Source: Wenzhouxiangella marina
GTDB lineage: Bacteria; Pseudomonadota; Gammaproteobacteria; Xanthomonadales; Wenzhouxiangellaceae
Reading direction: 5' to 3'
Length of the DNA: 64,000 nucleotides
Assembly: GCF_001187785.1 (NCBI RefSeq)
Contig: NZ_CP012154.1
Span: 2,350,501 to 2,414,500, forward strand
In this document: positions 48,894 through 56,791 of the stretch, in pieces
Layout: each line of letters starts with the position of its first letter
How positions within the stretch are numbered: the first letter of the stretch is position 1
Program-made: the position numbers and the translations under genes
The notes under the pieces: generated by a model
Seen by the model: only the letters and a program-made list of their open reading frames with translations
Told to the model about the DNA's origin: nothing
Database searches by the model: none

Positions 48894-50200
48894 CGCTGAA
48901 TCGCTTCCCGGAACTGCAGACCTCGAGCCTCGAAATTACGAAACCGCGGAAAGCTCGGCGCGCCCGGGGACAACAGGATGGTATCCCCTGCCCGACTCAA
49001 CTGGACCGCTGCAGCAATCGCCGCATCGAGATCCTCTGCCTTGCGGATCTTCGCCGCCTCGACCGCGCCGGCGGCTTCCAGGGCCCGAGCGACGCGATCA
49101 CCGTTGTCTGGAAGCACGACCAGTCCTCGCAACGGCCTTCTCTGACACCATTGAGCGACAGGCGCCCAATCCGAAGGACGGTCCTGACCGCCGACCAGCA
49201 GCACCACGGGATGCCCTTCCGCCGATTCCAGGGCCGCCAGCGTGGCATGGGGAGAGGTCGCGATCGAATCGTTGATCCAGCGCCGCTCGCCCGCCGTGGA
49301 CACGGTCTCCAGGCGATGCTCGAGGGCCTGGAAGCTCCTGAGCGCATCGAGCAGCGGCATCAGCGGCCGCCCGAGCAGGCACGCGGCCTCCAGCGCGAGC
49401 GCCGCGTTGTCGAGATTGTGTCGCCCGACCAGACGCAGATCCCTGGATCGAAGCAGTGGCGCCTGATCGAGCATCAGCTCGTCTTCGCGTCGATTGAAGA
49501 ACGGCGCTCGATTCGACTCGATCCGCCCCGGGACTGCAGAGGTGGCCAACTTGAGCACCGGATCCCGGCCATTGATGATCAGCGGCTGGCCATCCAGCAG
49601 CTCGGCCAGACGCAGCTTTACCGCGTAGTAAGCCTCGACGCTTCCGTGCCAATCCAGATGCTCCGGGAACAGCCGGGTGATGATCCCCAGGCGCAATCGG
49701 CCCTCCAGATCCGCCAACTGATAGCTCGATAGCTCGGCGACGACCAGGCTGGCCGTGGTATCGAGCTGATCGAGCAATGGCAAGCCGATATTGCCCGCCA
49801 GCACCACCGAATCGGACTCGGCCCGGAGCAGATGCGCGAGCAGCGAGGCCGTCGTGCTCTTGCCCTTCGATCCGGTCACGCCGATGACCGGCAGCTCGGG
49901 GCGTTCGCTCAAGAAGATCGAGGACGGATTGACGATCCGTCCGCCTTGGCGCCGATACTCGCGGAGCGCGGGATGATCGACCGGAACGCCTGGCGAACGG
50001 AGCACCACGTCGTAGGCGGCAAGGCCCTGGTCGAATTCGGCTACCCGGCCCGACACCTCGGTCGGCAGGGCGCCGGATTCGCACCAGACCTCCAGAGCTT
50101 GGAGATCAGCACGTTGCTTCAACAGGCGCCAGGCGCTCTGCCCTTCCCGCCCGAAGCCGAGCACTGCGACCCGGTCCCCCCTGAACTGCTCAAGCCGCAT
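48869..50200 (-). CDS. murD2: UDP-N-acetylmuramoyl-L-alanine--L-glutamate ligase (MurD2-type)
   Basis: ATP-dependent Mur ligase (443 aa) with GVTGSKGKSTTASLLA (P-loop), VAELSSYQLADLE, the FPEHLDWHGS histidine region and RRWINDSIATSPHATLAAL. These are MurD features, but the gene is immediately downstream of murL (11-nt overlap), the arrangement of the Xanthomonas pathway in which MurD2 adds L-glutamate and MurL epimerises it to D-glutamate. Assignment as MurD2 rather than MurD is therefore from context. Overlaps ispB by 25 nt tail to tail. Confidence 0.85.
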   Translation of the reverse strand: MRLEQFRGDRVAVLGFGREGQSAWRLLKQRADLQALEVWCESGALPTEVSGRVAEFDQGLAAYDVVLRSPGVPVDHPALREYRRQGGRIVNPSSIFLSERPELPVIGVTGSKGKSTTASLLAHLLRAESDSVVLAGNIGLPLLDQLDTTASLVVAELSSYQLADLEGRLRLGIITRLFPEHLDWHGSVEAYYAVKLRLAELLDGQPLIINGRDPVLKLATSAVPGRIESNRAPFFNRREDELMLDQAPLLRSRDLRLVGRHNLDNAALALEAACLLGRPLMPLLDALRSFQALEHRLETVSTAGERRWINDSIATSPHATLAALESAEGHPVVLLVGGQDRPSDWAPVAQWCQRRPLRGLVVLPDNGDRVARALEAAGAVEAAKIRKAEDLDAAIAAAVQLSRAGDTILLSPGAPSFPRFRNFEARGLQFREAIQRYLDRSTA

Positions 50201-51566
50201 CGATCAGCTCCCCCGGCAAGTTCTGCTCGCCCCCAGCTTCGCACAGAGCGTCGATGTCCGCCACCGAGTACCCGCGCAACCGAGCCTCGAGATGCTCGAC
50301 GACCGGATGCGCGGCCCACCGGCTCTGGGCGGCCAGCGCCCGCACGGCCGCGCGAGCCTCCTCGGCCTCGCCCACGCATTCGAAGGGCTTGACCCCATCC
50401 AGTGCAAGCAAGGCCTCGAAGCCCGGACTCAAGTCCGGATCGGCCAGCAGGTCCTTGCCGAAGATGCCCCGCAAGGCCTCGGGCGACATGAACGGCGCCA
50501 GGCACAGGTAGACGAAATGGCACTTCGGACAGGCTCCGCACCAGCGCTGGACACGCGGCCCATCGAGATGGAAGTTCCGGTTGCAGGAGGAAAACAGGCC
50601 ATGAAACTCCGGCAGCGCCGAAAATTCACGGCAGATGGCCAGTTCACGGTCCCGCCGAAGCACCGAGAAGACGTGCAGTTCGGGATGCACGAAGCGACGC
50701 ACCCAGGCGTCGAGCATGCGCTCGAACTCCAGCGATTTCGAGAACTGATGATTGACGGCCCGGCCCTTCGTGTCGATCAGGCTGGCCTCACTGGCCGAAC
50801 GCTCGTTGGCGAAGGCCACCCGGTGATAGTCCAGCAGCAAGGCCGTCAGCACCAGGATCGAGGCATTGATCGCGGTGACAGGCACATGGCCGTTCAAGGC
50901 GCCCATGGCATTGAGCCGGGCCAGACCGGGATCGAGGCGTCGATCGATGACCAGGTGCTCGCCCGGCAGGACCTCACCGATCCGCAGGATCAACGGCGAG
51001 CGTCCGATCTGCACGCTGGCGAGCGGTTCGTCGAGGCGGGACAGGCGCGCCCAGGCCACCAGGGAGTCCTTGCCCCCGCCCATCGGCACCAGGGTCCGGC
51101 GCGCCAGATCGAAAGCGTGGGTCTGCGCGGGCCGATCGGGCCCGACGGGGAAATGCGGAAAGGCATCCACATCCAGACGATTGCGATAGGCGAATTCGGC
51201 CAGACCCTCCCGGTAGAGCCGATCCAGCCATCGGGACTGCCATGCGTCCGGCCCCGAGCCGTCGAAACGAATGTGGTTCGGGCACCCGGCCTTCCAATAG
51301 CTGATTCCGGCCACCCAGTGGAGAAGATCCAGGGCGCCTTCGATCGCGGCCCGGTGCTCGGCGGGCAGCTCGAAGGGCGCCCCCGGAATCACCACCGTCT
51401 CGCTCAGCTGCAGGCCATCGAGGACATAGTCCAGCCGGACTTCTCCGGTCCGGGGATCGAGGCACCGGGAGCGGAAAACGAAATGGTGCGAGCGGTCAGG
51501 GGTCCAGTCGGCCGGCACCTCCGATGGGAGCTCAAGCACCGGACTGCGCCGCTTCGCCCTCGTCAT
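50190..51566 (-). CDS. murL: UDP-MurNAc-L-alanyl-L-glutamate epimerase MurL
   Basis: Cytoplasmic epimerase converting the terminal L-Glu of the peptidoglycan precursor to D-Glu, as described in Xanthomonas. 458 aa. The ATP-binding PP-loop-like motif VPMGGGKDSLVAWARL is near residue 160; SYWKAGCPNHI, AFANERSASEAS, and a cysteine cluster RWCGACPKCHFVYLCLAPF with FSSCNRNFH, possibly metal-binding, fit MurL. ATG 51566 with GAGTGAGG upstream overlaps the AI-2E-type gene by 35 nt. Its presence suggests murI may be absent, which cannot be checked here. Confidence 0.9.
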   Translation of the reverse strand: MTRAKRRSPVLELPSEVPADWTPDRSHHFVFRSRCLDPRTGEVRLDYVLDGLQLSETVVIPGAPFELPAEHRAAIEGALDLLHWVAGISYWKAGCPNHIRFDGSGPDAWQSRWLDRLYREGLAEFAYRNRLDVDAFPHFPVGPDRPAQTHAFDLARRTLVPMGGGKDSLVAWARLSRLDEPLASVQIGRSPLILRIGEVLPGEHLVIDRRLDPGLARLNAMGALNGHVPVTAINASILVLTALLLDYHRVAFANERSASEASLIDTKGRAVNHQFSKSLEFERMLDAWVRRFVHPELHVFSVLRRDRELAICREFSALPEFHGLFSSCNRNFHLDGPRVQRWCGACPKCHFVYLCLAPFMSPEALRGIFGKDLLADPDLSPGFEALLALDGVKPFECVGEAEEARAAVRALAAQSRWAAHPVVEHLEARLRGYSVADIDALCEAGGEQNLPGELIDAA

Positions 51567-52710
51567 CGGCCTCACTCTTGCGCGGCCAGGCCCGGAGCAC
51601 GGCATGAATCAGCGTCGCCAGGGGGATGGCGAAGAACACGCCCCAGAAGCCCCAGATGCCACCGAACACCAGGACAGCCACGATGATCGCTACCGGGTGT
51701 AGATTGACCACTTCGGAGAAAAGAATCGGAACCAGCACGTTGCCATCCAGGGCCTGGATGATCGCGTAGGCAATGAGTACGTACCAGAACTCCGCGCCGA
51801 TCCCGAAGGCGATCAGGGCGACCAAGGCGACCGGCAAGGTGACGACCGCCGCGCCAATGTAGGGAATGATGACGGAGAAACCGACCAGCATCGAGAGCAA
51901 CATGGCGAACGGCAGGCCCAGCGCCATGAAGACCAGATAGGTCACGACCCAGACGATCAGAATCTCCAGCACCTTGCCGCGGACATAATTCCCGATCTGC
52001 GCATCGACCTCGCTCCAGACGCTGGTGACCAGCGCGCGATCCCGAGGCATGTAGGCCCGCAGCCAGTCCAGCAGGGCCCGCTTGTCCTTGAGGAAGAAGA
52101 ACACGAGCACCGGCATGAGGACTAGAAAGATCAGCAAGCTGGCCAGACCGATGACCCCGGAAAAGGACACCAGGGTCGCTCCGTAATTGACCAGTTCGGT
52201 GCCCATATTGTCGAGCATGCGCGACAGCTGCTCCTCCGATATCAGCGCCAGCTGCCGCTCGGCCTGCTCGGCCGGCAAGCCCTCGGCGGCAGTCGCCGCG
52301 CGTTCCGTTGCCGCCGACACCGTTTCCGCTGGGGCCACCAGCTGAGGGTAGCGTTCCGGCAGGGTCGCCAGCCAGGCCTGAGCCTGACCGATGTAGCTGG
52401 GCAGCTGCTGCACGATGGCGGCGAGCTGGCGAGTCAGCATCGGGAGCAGACCGAACAACAGGAACAGCAAGGCCGTCACGAAGGCGCTGAACACCGAGAT
52501 GACCGCCATCAATCGTGGCAGGCCGAAGCGTTCCAGGCGCTGGACAGCGCCCTCGAGCAGGTAGGCGATGATGAGGCTCGCCACCACCGGCGCAAGCATC
52601 CGGGCGAACAGAATGACGGCCACCAGGCCAAGCAGCAGGGACAGGGAAAGAATCACCACCTGCGGATCGGAGAAGTGCCGCTGATACCACTGAGTGAATC
52701 GCGCGATCAT
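51532..52710 (-). CDS. AI-2E family transporter (PerM/TqsA-like)
   Basis: Inner-membrane protein of 392 aa with about seven to eight helices. Family features: an N-terminal pair of helices, a soluble helical loop in the middle (residues about 110-190), PVLVFFFLKDKRALLDWLRAYMP, and the C-terminal GIWGFWGVFFAIPLATLIHA. Members include TqsA (autoinducer-2 export) and PerM-like proteins linked to other substrates; the substrate here is unknown. Its end overlaps murL, so it may be co-transcribed with the MurL-MurD2 pair. A charged C-terminal tail (KSEADDEGEAAQS) is present. Confidence 0.9.
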   Translation of the reverse strand: MIARFTQWYQRHFSDPQVVILSLSLLLGLVAVILFARMLAPVVASLIIAYLLEGAVQRLERFGLPRLMAVISVFSAFVTALLFLLFGLLPMLTRQLAAIVQQLPSYIGQAQAWLATLPERYPQLVAPAETVSAATERAATAAEGLPAEQAERQLALISEEQLSRMLDNMGTELVNYGATLVSFSGVIGLASLLIFLVLMPVLVFFFLKDKRALLDWLRAYMPRDRALVTSVWSEVDAQIGNYVRGKVLEILIVWVVTYLVFMALGLPFAMLLSMLVGFSVIIPYIGAAVVTLPVALVALIAFGIGAEFWYVLIAYAIIQALDGNVLVPILFSEVVNLHPVAIIVAVLVFGGIWGFWGVFFAIPLATLIHAVLRAWPRKSEADDEGEAAQSGA

Positions 52711-52803
52711 GGGTTCGGATTATACGGAGCGTGACCGGCATCGCGCGAGCCCGATGACCGAAAGACATGGGATAGGGAGTCGCTGGCGGGCGGAAGCCGC
52801 CCC

Positions 52804-52841
52804 AGCCCGGTGAACCTTTCCCCGTGGAAGGTCACCGGGCT
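52804..52841 (-). terminator. Long imperfect hairpin after the outer-membrane gene
   Basis: Arms 52804-52821 and 52826-52841 pair over about 16 positions with two bulges, in the 169-bp gap between the outer-membrane protein and the AI-2E-type gene. There is no U tract on the minus strand, so it may terminate weakly or stabilise the mRNA end. Confidence 0.5.
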
Positions 52842-52879
52842 GCCTGTCTTGCCTTAGGAGTGCTGCTGCGCGGGGAAGA

Positions 52880-54013
52880 TCAGAAATCGAACTCGACCAT
52901 TGCCTGCACTTCGATGTCCTGATCGAGACGATCGGAGACGATGCCCAGGACGTTGCCGCCGAAAGCGAATTCGGGCGGCGCGTAGGATGCGCTCAGACGC
53001 AGACTTGCGTAGCGCCCCAGACCCTTGCTCAAACCAGCCAACAGGGCGTTGTCGGCCAATTCGGGCTCCAGCGCATCGGCCAGGACCGAAGCGGTCGGCT
53101 TGGGTTGGGTGCGCGTCTGGTAATCGATGTAGAACGCCAGGTCATGCCCATTGGTCCACTGCCAGCCGAGACTGTAGACCACCAGGTCATCCCAGGCGAA
53201 GCGCGGGCTGGTGCTGTCCCCGAGCAGCGCGGTGAAACGCGCGGGCAAGGCCCGGCTGGGGAAGGCGCCGACTTCGCCATAGAAAATCTGCTCGATGCCG
53301 AAGCGAAGCGAGCTTCTCGAAGTGGCATGGAACTGCATGCCGGCCTGCAGACGCGAAGGAATGTCGAGCTCGGCCACCGTGCCGTAGAGACCTCTGAGCG
53401 TCGCGAACTCCGCCATGTCGATGCGGGACTGGAACGCGGCCTCGAAAGTCCACTGCGTGCCGATGTCACTCATCAGCCCCAGGCGCAAACCCGCGCCATG
53501 GGCCACTTCCGGGGCACCGAAGGGACGCGAGAACACAGCGTTCTCGGCCACGACCGCATTGTCCGACTCCATCAGATTCAGACCGCTGTTGCCGTAGCGC
53601 TGGCTGGCAAGAACAGCGGACACGGTCACGGACGTCGAAGGGTTGATCTCGCTCGTCAGACCCGGCATCAGCAAGGACTGCTGGAAGCTGATGCCCTGGG
53701 TGCCCAGGTGGCGCCCCTGCGGCCCCATGGTCAGCTCAGAGCGGCCGCGGTCGAGCGTGAACATCATCATCGGCTCGCCGGGCGACAACAAAGCACTGGC
53801 GAAATCCGGAGCGATCAGCGTGTCATCCATGCGAAGCCAGCCCGTGCGAGGCACGGCTTGTTCGCTCAGACGTTCCAGATCGGGGGTGATCCGGTGCAGC
53901 AGGTAGTCGCTCCACGGTCCGGGCGCCGGACGATCCGCCGGCGAAACGGCGATGGCGGACACCGAAACGGCACTGGCGATAACGGCGGCGATGGTGTGCT
54001 GGCGGAGGTTCAC
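52880..54013 (-). CDS. Putative outer-membrane beta-barrel protein
   Basis: A 377-aa exported protein. GTG 54013 starts a signal peptide (NLRQHTIAAVIASAVSVSA) and is preferred over GTG 54043 because the likely transcription start falls at about 54043. The mature chain shows repeated alternating hydrophobic strands with aromatic girdle residues and ends in EVQAMVEFDF, a typical beta-barrel C-terminal phenylalanine. No family could be named with confidence; a FadL/OmpP1-like or autotransporter-barrel-like role is possible but not shown. Preceded by a good promoter. Confidence 0.65.
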   Translation of the reverse strand: MNLRQHTIAAVIASAVSVSAIAVSPADRPAPGPWSDYLLHRITPDLERLSEQAVPRTGWLRMDDTLIAPDFASALLSPGEPMMMFTLDRGRSELTMGPQGRHLGTQGISFQQSLLMPGLTSEINPSTSVTVSAVLASQRYGNSGLNLMESDNAVVAENAVFSRPFGAPEVAHGAGLRLGLMSDIGTQWTFEAAFQSRIDMAEFATLRGLYGTVAELDIPSRLQAGMQFHATSRSSLRFGIEQIFYGEVGAFPSRALPARFTALLGDSTSPRFAWDDLVVYSLGWQWTNGHDLAFYIDYQTRTQPKPTASVLADALEPELADNALLAGLSKGLGRYASLRLSASYAPPEFAFGGNVLGIVSDRLDQDIEVQAMVEFDF

Positions 54014-54049
54014 GGATCTTCGATCAGCGGCGGCTACGGACACGGCCCA

Positions 54050-54079
54050 ATTCTAGCGCGCCCATTGGCAGAAATACAA
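54050..54079 (-). promoter_or_regulatory. Sigma-70 promoter of the outer-membrane protein gene
   Basis: On the minus strand TTGTAT (54079-54074) and TAGAAT (54055-54050) are 18 bp apart, giving a start near 54043 and a 30-nt leader before GTG 54013. Further upstream, CGATCGGG/CCCGATCG (54121-54128 and 54141-54148) form a hairpin that may end the isocitrate dehydrogenase transcript. Confidence 0.65.
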
Positions 54080-54289
54080 CGGAAAACGGGCCATCGACTC
54101 GAAAAAACCACGAACCATACCGATCGGGCGCCCTTGCGGCCCCGATCGTCGAGGCAAAACCGTTGTAATTCCGCAACAACGTCACCACCACGGGCAGGCC
54201 CCGATGCGTCGGCCGGAGCTGCAGACCCCGACGGAAACCGCTTCAGGGGGAGGGATCGACAGCTCGCTTGCGAACTGCCGGTCGGCACC

Positions 54290-55297
54290 TCAGACCAGGC
54301 GCTCGCAGATGGCGTCGGTGAACTGCTCGGTGTTGCCGCTGCCACCCAGGTCCGGCGTGGTGCGATCGCCCTCGGCGATGACCTCGGCGATGGCCTGACG
54401 CAGGCGCTGGGCCTTGTCGCTCTGATCGAGATGATCGAGCATCTGCGCGGCGGCCAGCAGCAGGGCGCAGGGATTGGCAATGCCCTTGCCGGCGATATCG
54501 GGCGCCGAACCATGAACGGCTTCGAACATGGCCACGTCCTTGCCGATGTTGGCGCCCGGCGCCAGCCCCAGTCCACCGACCAGGCCGGCGCAGAGATCCG
54601 AGATGATGTCGCCGAACAGATTGGTGGTCACGATCACATCGAACTGCTCCGGCCGCATGACCAGCTGCATGCAGGCATTGTCGACGATCAGGTCGTTGAA
54701 CTCGATGTCGGGATACTCCTCGGCGACGTCGCGGGCGACATTCAGGAACATGCCGGTGACGTCCTTGAGGATGTTCGCCTTGTGAACCGCCGTCACTTTC
54801 TTGCGTCCGACGCGACGGGCCAGGTCGAAGGCGAAACGCACGACGCGCTCGCAACCGGCTCGGGTCACGACCATCTTGGATTCGGCACGCGAACCATCCG
54901 GGGCCGTCCACGCGCCCTCGCCCAGGTACGCGCCCTCGGTGTTCTCGCGAACCGTGATCAGGTCGATGTTCTCGTAGCGGGACTTGGTGCCCTTGAAGCT
55001 GATCGCCGGCCGTACGTTGGCGAACAGATCGAAATGCTTGCGCAGGGCCACGTTCAAGGACTTGAAGCCGCCGCCGACCGGCGTGGTCAGGGGCGCTTTC
55101 AGCGCGATGCGGTTCTCGGTGATGGAATCGAGTGTCGCCTGCGGCAGCAGCTCACCGGTCTCTTCCTGGGCCGCCACACCGGCCAGCTGGAAGTCGTATT
55201 CCAGACCCGCATCGAGCGTGTCCAGCACGCGCAGGGTCGATTTCATGATTTCGGGGCCGATGCCGTCGCCCCGGATGACGGTGATTCGCTGCGTCAC
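54290..55297 (-). CDS. NAD-dependent isocitrate dehydrogenase (LeuB-like)
   Basis: Beta-decarboxylating dehydrogenase of 335 aa: TVIRGDGIGPEIMKS, the substrate loop ENTEGAYLGEGAW, VTAVHKANILKDVTGMFL with the catalytic lysine, NLFGDIISDLCAGLVGG and FEAVHGSAPDIAGKGIANP. This size and the motif after ENTEG fit NAD-type isocitrate dehydrogenase of gammaproteobacteria rather than 3-isopropylmalate dehydrogenase; tartrate or homoisocitrate dehydrogenase are alternatives. Working with mdh, it would serve the TCA cycle. No leu genes are adjacent. Confidence 0.82.
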   Translation of the reverse strand: MTQRITVIRGDGIGPEIMKSTLRVLDTLDAGLEYDFQLAGVAAQEETGELLPQATLDSITENRIALKAPLTTPVGGGFKSLNVALRKHFDLFANVRPAISFKGTKSRYENIDLITVRENTEGAYLGEGAWTAPDGSRAESKMVVTRAGCERVVRFAFDLARRVGRKKVTAVHKANILKDVTGMFLNVARDVAEEYPDIEFNDLIVDNACMQLVMRPEQFDVIVTTNLFGDIISDLCAGLVGGLGLAPGANIGKDVAMFEAVHGSAPDIAGKGIANPCALLLAAAQMLDHLDQSDKAQRLRQAIAEVIAEGDRTTPDLGGSGNTEQFTDAICERLV

Positions 55298-55394
55298 GTC
55301 GGACTTCCTCGATTCTTCATGTCGTCAAGATCAGCCGACCATTATAGCGGCCCCGGCCGGCTGCACGAAGGCCGACCTTCGTCTCATGTCGGAC

Positions 55395-55655
55395 TCAGAC
55401 ATTCAGCAATCGATTGAGCGCACCCTCCTGGTCGAGGGCATCGAGATCATCGAAGCCGCCGACATGGGTGTCACCGATGAAGATCTGCGGCACGGTGTGA
55501 CGACCGCTGCGAGCGATCATCTCCTCCCGCCGCTCCGGTTCCTCGATCAGGGAAACCTCGGTCCAGGTCACGCCCTTGCGCTGCAGCAGCTTGCGCGCGG
55601 CAACGCAGTACGGACAGGTCGGTTTGCAATACATCAGAATCGGCGGATGGCTCAT
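55395..55655 (-). CDS. grxC: Glutaredoxin 3
   Basis: 86-aa dithiol glutaredoxin reducing disulfides with glutathione in the cytoplasm. The active site is PTCPYCVAARKLL (CPYC); HTVPQIFIGDTHVGGFDDL contains the cis-proline and glutathione-binding GGFDD. ATG 55655 gives the family start MSHPPILMYCKP, with GGAG about 10 nt upstream. It is followed downstream by the NAD isocitrate dehydrogenase gene on the same strand. Confidence 0.95.
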   Translation of the reverse strand: MSHPPILMYCKPTCPYCVAARKLLQRKGVTWTEVSLIEEPERREEMIARSGRHTVPQIFIGDTHVGGFDDLDALDQEGALNRLLNV

Positions 55656-55757
55656 GTCGGCTTGGCTCCATGTCGGTTGAGCGGCAAAAATCCTTGCCCA
55701 TCGCACAAGTGGGTCCCCTCGGCGCGGATTTCCACCCCTGCGTCGCTGCGATGAGCT

Positions 55758-56102
55758 TCAGATGCACCAATCAGGCTTCGGATAGCCGCCCAGGCGGCAG
55801 GCTTCGCGAACCGGATTGTCCCGGAACAGTCGATAGACGTCACGACTCGTGAGATCGGGATCCGCGCGCGCTTCGCGCAGGGCAGCGACCACCACTCGCA
55901 TCAACGGCGGCGTGCCGTAGCGCGTCTGATGCTCGCGCACGAAGCGGATCAACCACCATTGCTCGTCGCTGAGTTCGACGCCCTCCTCGGCGGCCATGGC
56001 CCGGGCAAGCGCCGGCGACCACCGCGACGGATCGAGCAGATGGCCGTCTGCGTCGAGTTCGAAGAGCTCACCCTGGAATTCGAAGGTCTTCGGATCACTC
56101 AT
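55758..56102 (-). CDS. tusE: TusE/DsrC-family sulfur relay protein with two C-terminal cysteines
   Basis: A 114-aa cytoplasmic sulfur carrier. The DsrC/TusE fold is clear (LDADGHLLDPSRWSPALA, DEQWWLIRFVREHQTRYGTPPLMR). The flexible C-terminal arm ends CRLGGYPKPDWCI: the penultimate cysteine (CysA) is present and so is a second cysteine exactly 10 residues earlier, as in DsrC proteins, whereas TusE proteins usually keep only CysA. Its ATG overlaps the TusDC-like gene by 4 nt. No dsrAB genes are visible, so tRNA 2-thiolation relay is the likelier job, with the two-cysteine arm unexplained. Confidence 0.9.
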   Translation of the reverse strand: MSDPKTFEFQGELFELDADGHLLDPSRWSPALARAMAAEEGVELSDEQWWLIRFVREHQTRYGTPPLMRVVVAALREARADPDLTSRDVYRLFRDNPVREACRLGGYPKPDWCI

Positions 56103-56728
56103 GCCTGAATCTCCGCGCGTGCATCGACGCCCTCGCGCCAGTCTTCGAGGGCCGATTCCCCGACCCACTCGGCCGGCGCCACCGCCTCGGCACGGCCCGA
56201 GGGACCGGCCAGCACCCCGACCCTGGCCAACCCATGATCGAACAACTGCTGCCAGGCCGCCCACGACTCGGGCTTGCCACGGAGGTCCCACCAGGCACTC
56301 GCTTCGAACAGCACCCGCAGGTCCAGATCCAGGCTGGCCCCCGCCAGAATCAGCTCCAGGCGCTCCTGCCAGGTTCGCGCATCGCCCCCTTCATCGATCC
56401 GCACCAGAAAATCGGCGCCTGCGGCGCTGGCCGCCAGGGCGTCCCAGAACCGAACCAGGCTGGCGACTTCGAAGCCTTCGATCGGCGCAGCGACAGCGCG
56501 ACGCTGCAGGGCCGCCGCGCAGAGCAGCGCCCGAACCCCTTCCGCCCCGGCCAGTGCCGACCAGGCCGATCCGGAACGGGTGGCCGCCAGCACGCCGTCC
56601 CCGTGAAAGAACAGCAACAGCGGGCGCTCGGACGCCTCCGCCCTGGCAAGCGCCTCGATTTCGGCCACCGTCTCGGGTGCTGCACGCACGAGCAGCACGC
56701 TGGTGTAATGTATCGCCGTGGTTTCCAT
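56099..56728 (-). CDS. Fused DsrE-family protein, TusD-TusC-like
   Basis: A 209-aa protein that looks like two DsrE-fold domains in tandem. Residues about 9-110 follow TusD: LLLFFHGDGVLAATRSG, then GVRALLCAAALQRRAV with a cysteine at the TusD active-site position, and EGFEVASLVRFWDAL. Residues about 115-180 follow TusC: RTWQERLELILAGASLDLDL and RVLFEASAWWDLR, without cysteine. It is directly upstream of the TusE/DsrC gene and overlaps it by 4 nt; no TusB is seen. Assignment rests on pattern similarity, and the C-terminal 25 residues are unassigned. Confidence 0.72.
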   Translation of the reverse strand: METTAIHYTSVLLVRAAPETVAEIEALARAEASERPLLLFFHGDGVLAATRSGSAWSALAGAEGVRALLCAAALQRRAVAAPIEGFEVASLVRFWDALAASAAGADFLVRIDEGGDARTWQERLELILAGASLDLDLRVLFEASAWWDLRGKPESWAAWQQLFDHGLARVGVLAGPSGRAEAVAPAEWVGESALEDWREGVDARAEIQA

Positions 56729-56791
56729 TCAATCAGTCATCGTCGTTCAATCGACCAGAACCTCTGGCCCCGCCATCGGTCAGAGTCGAGC

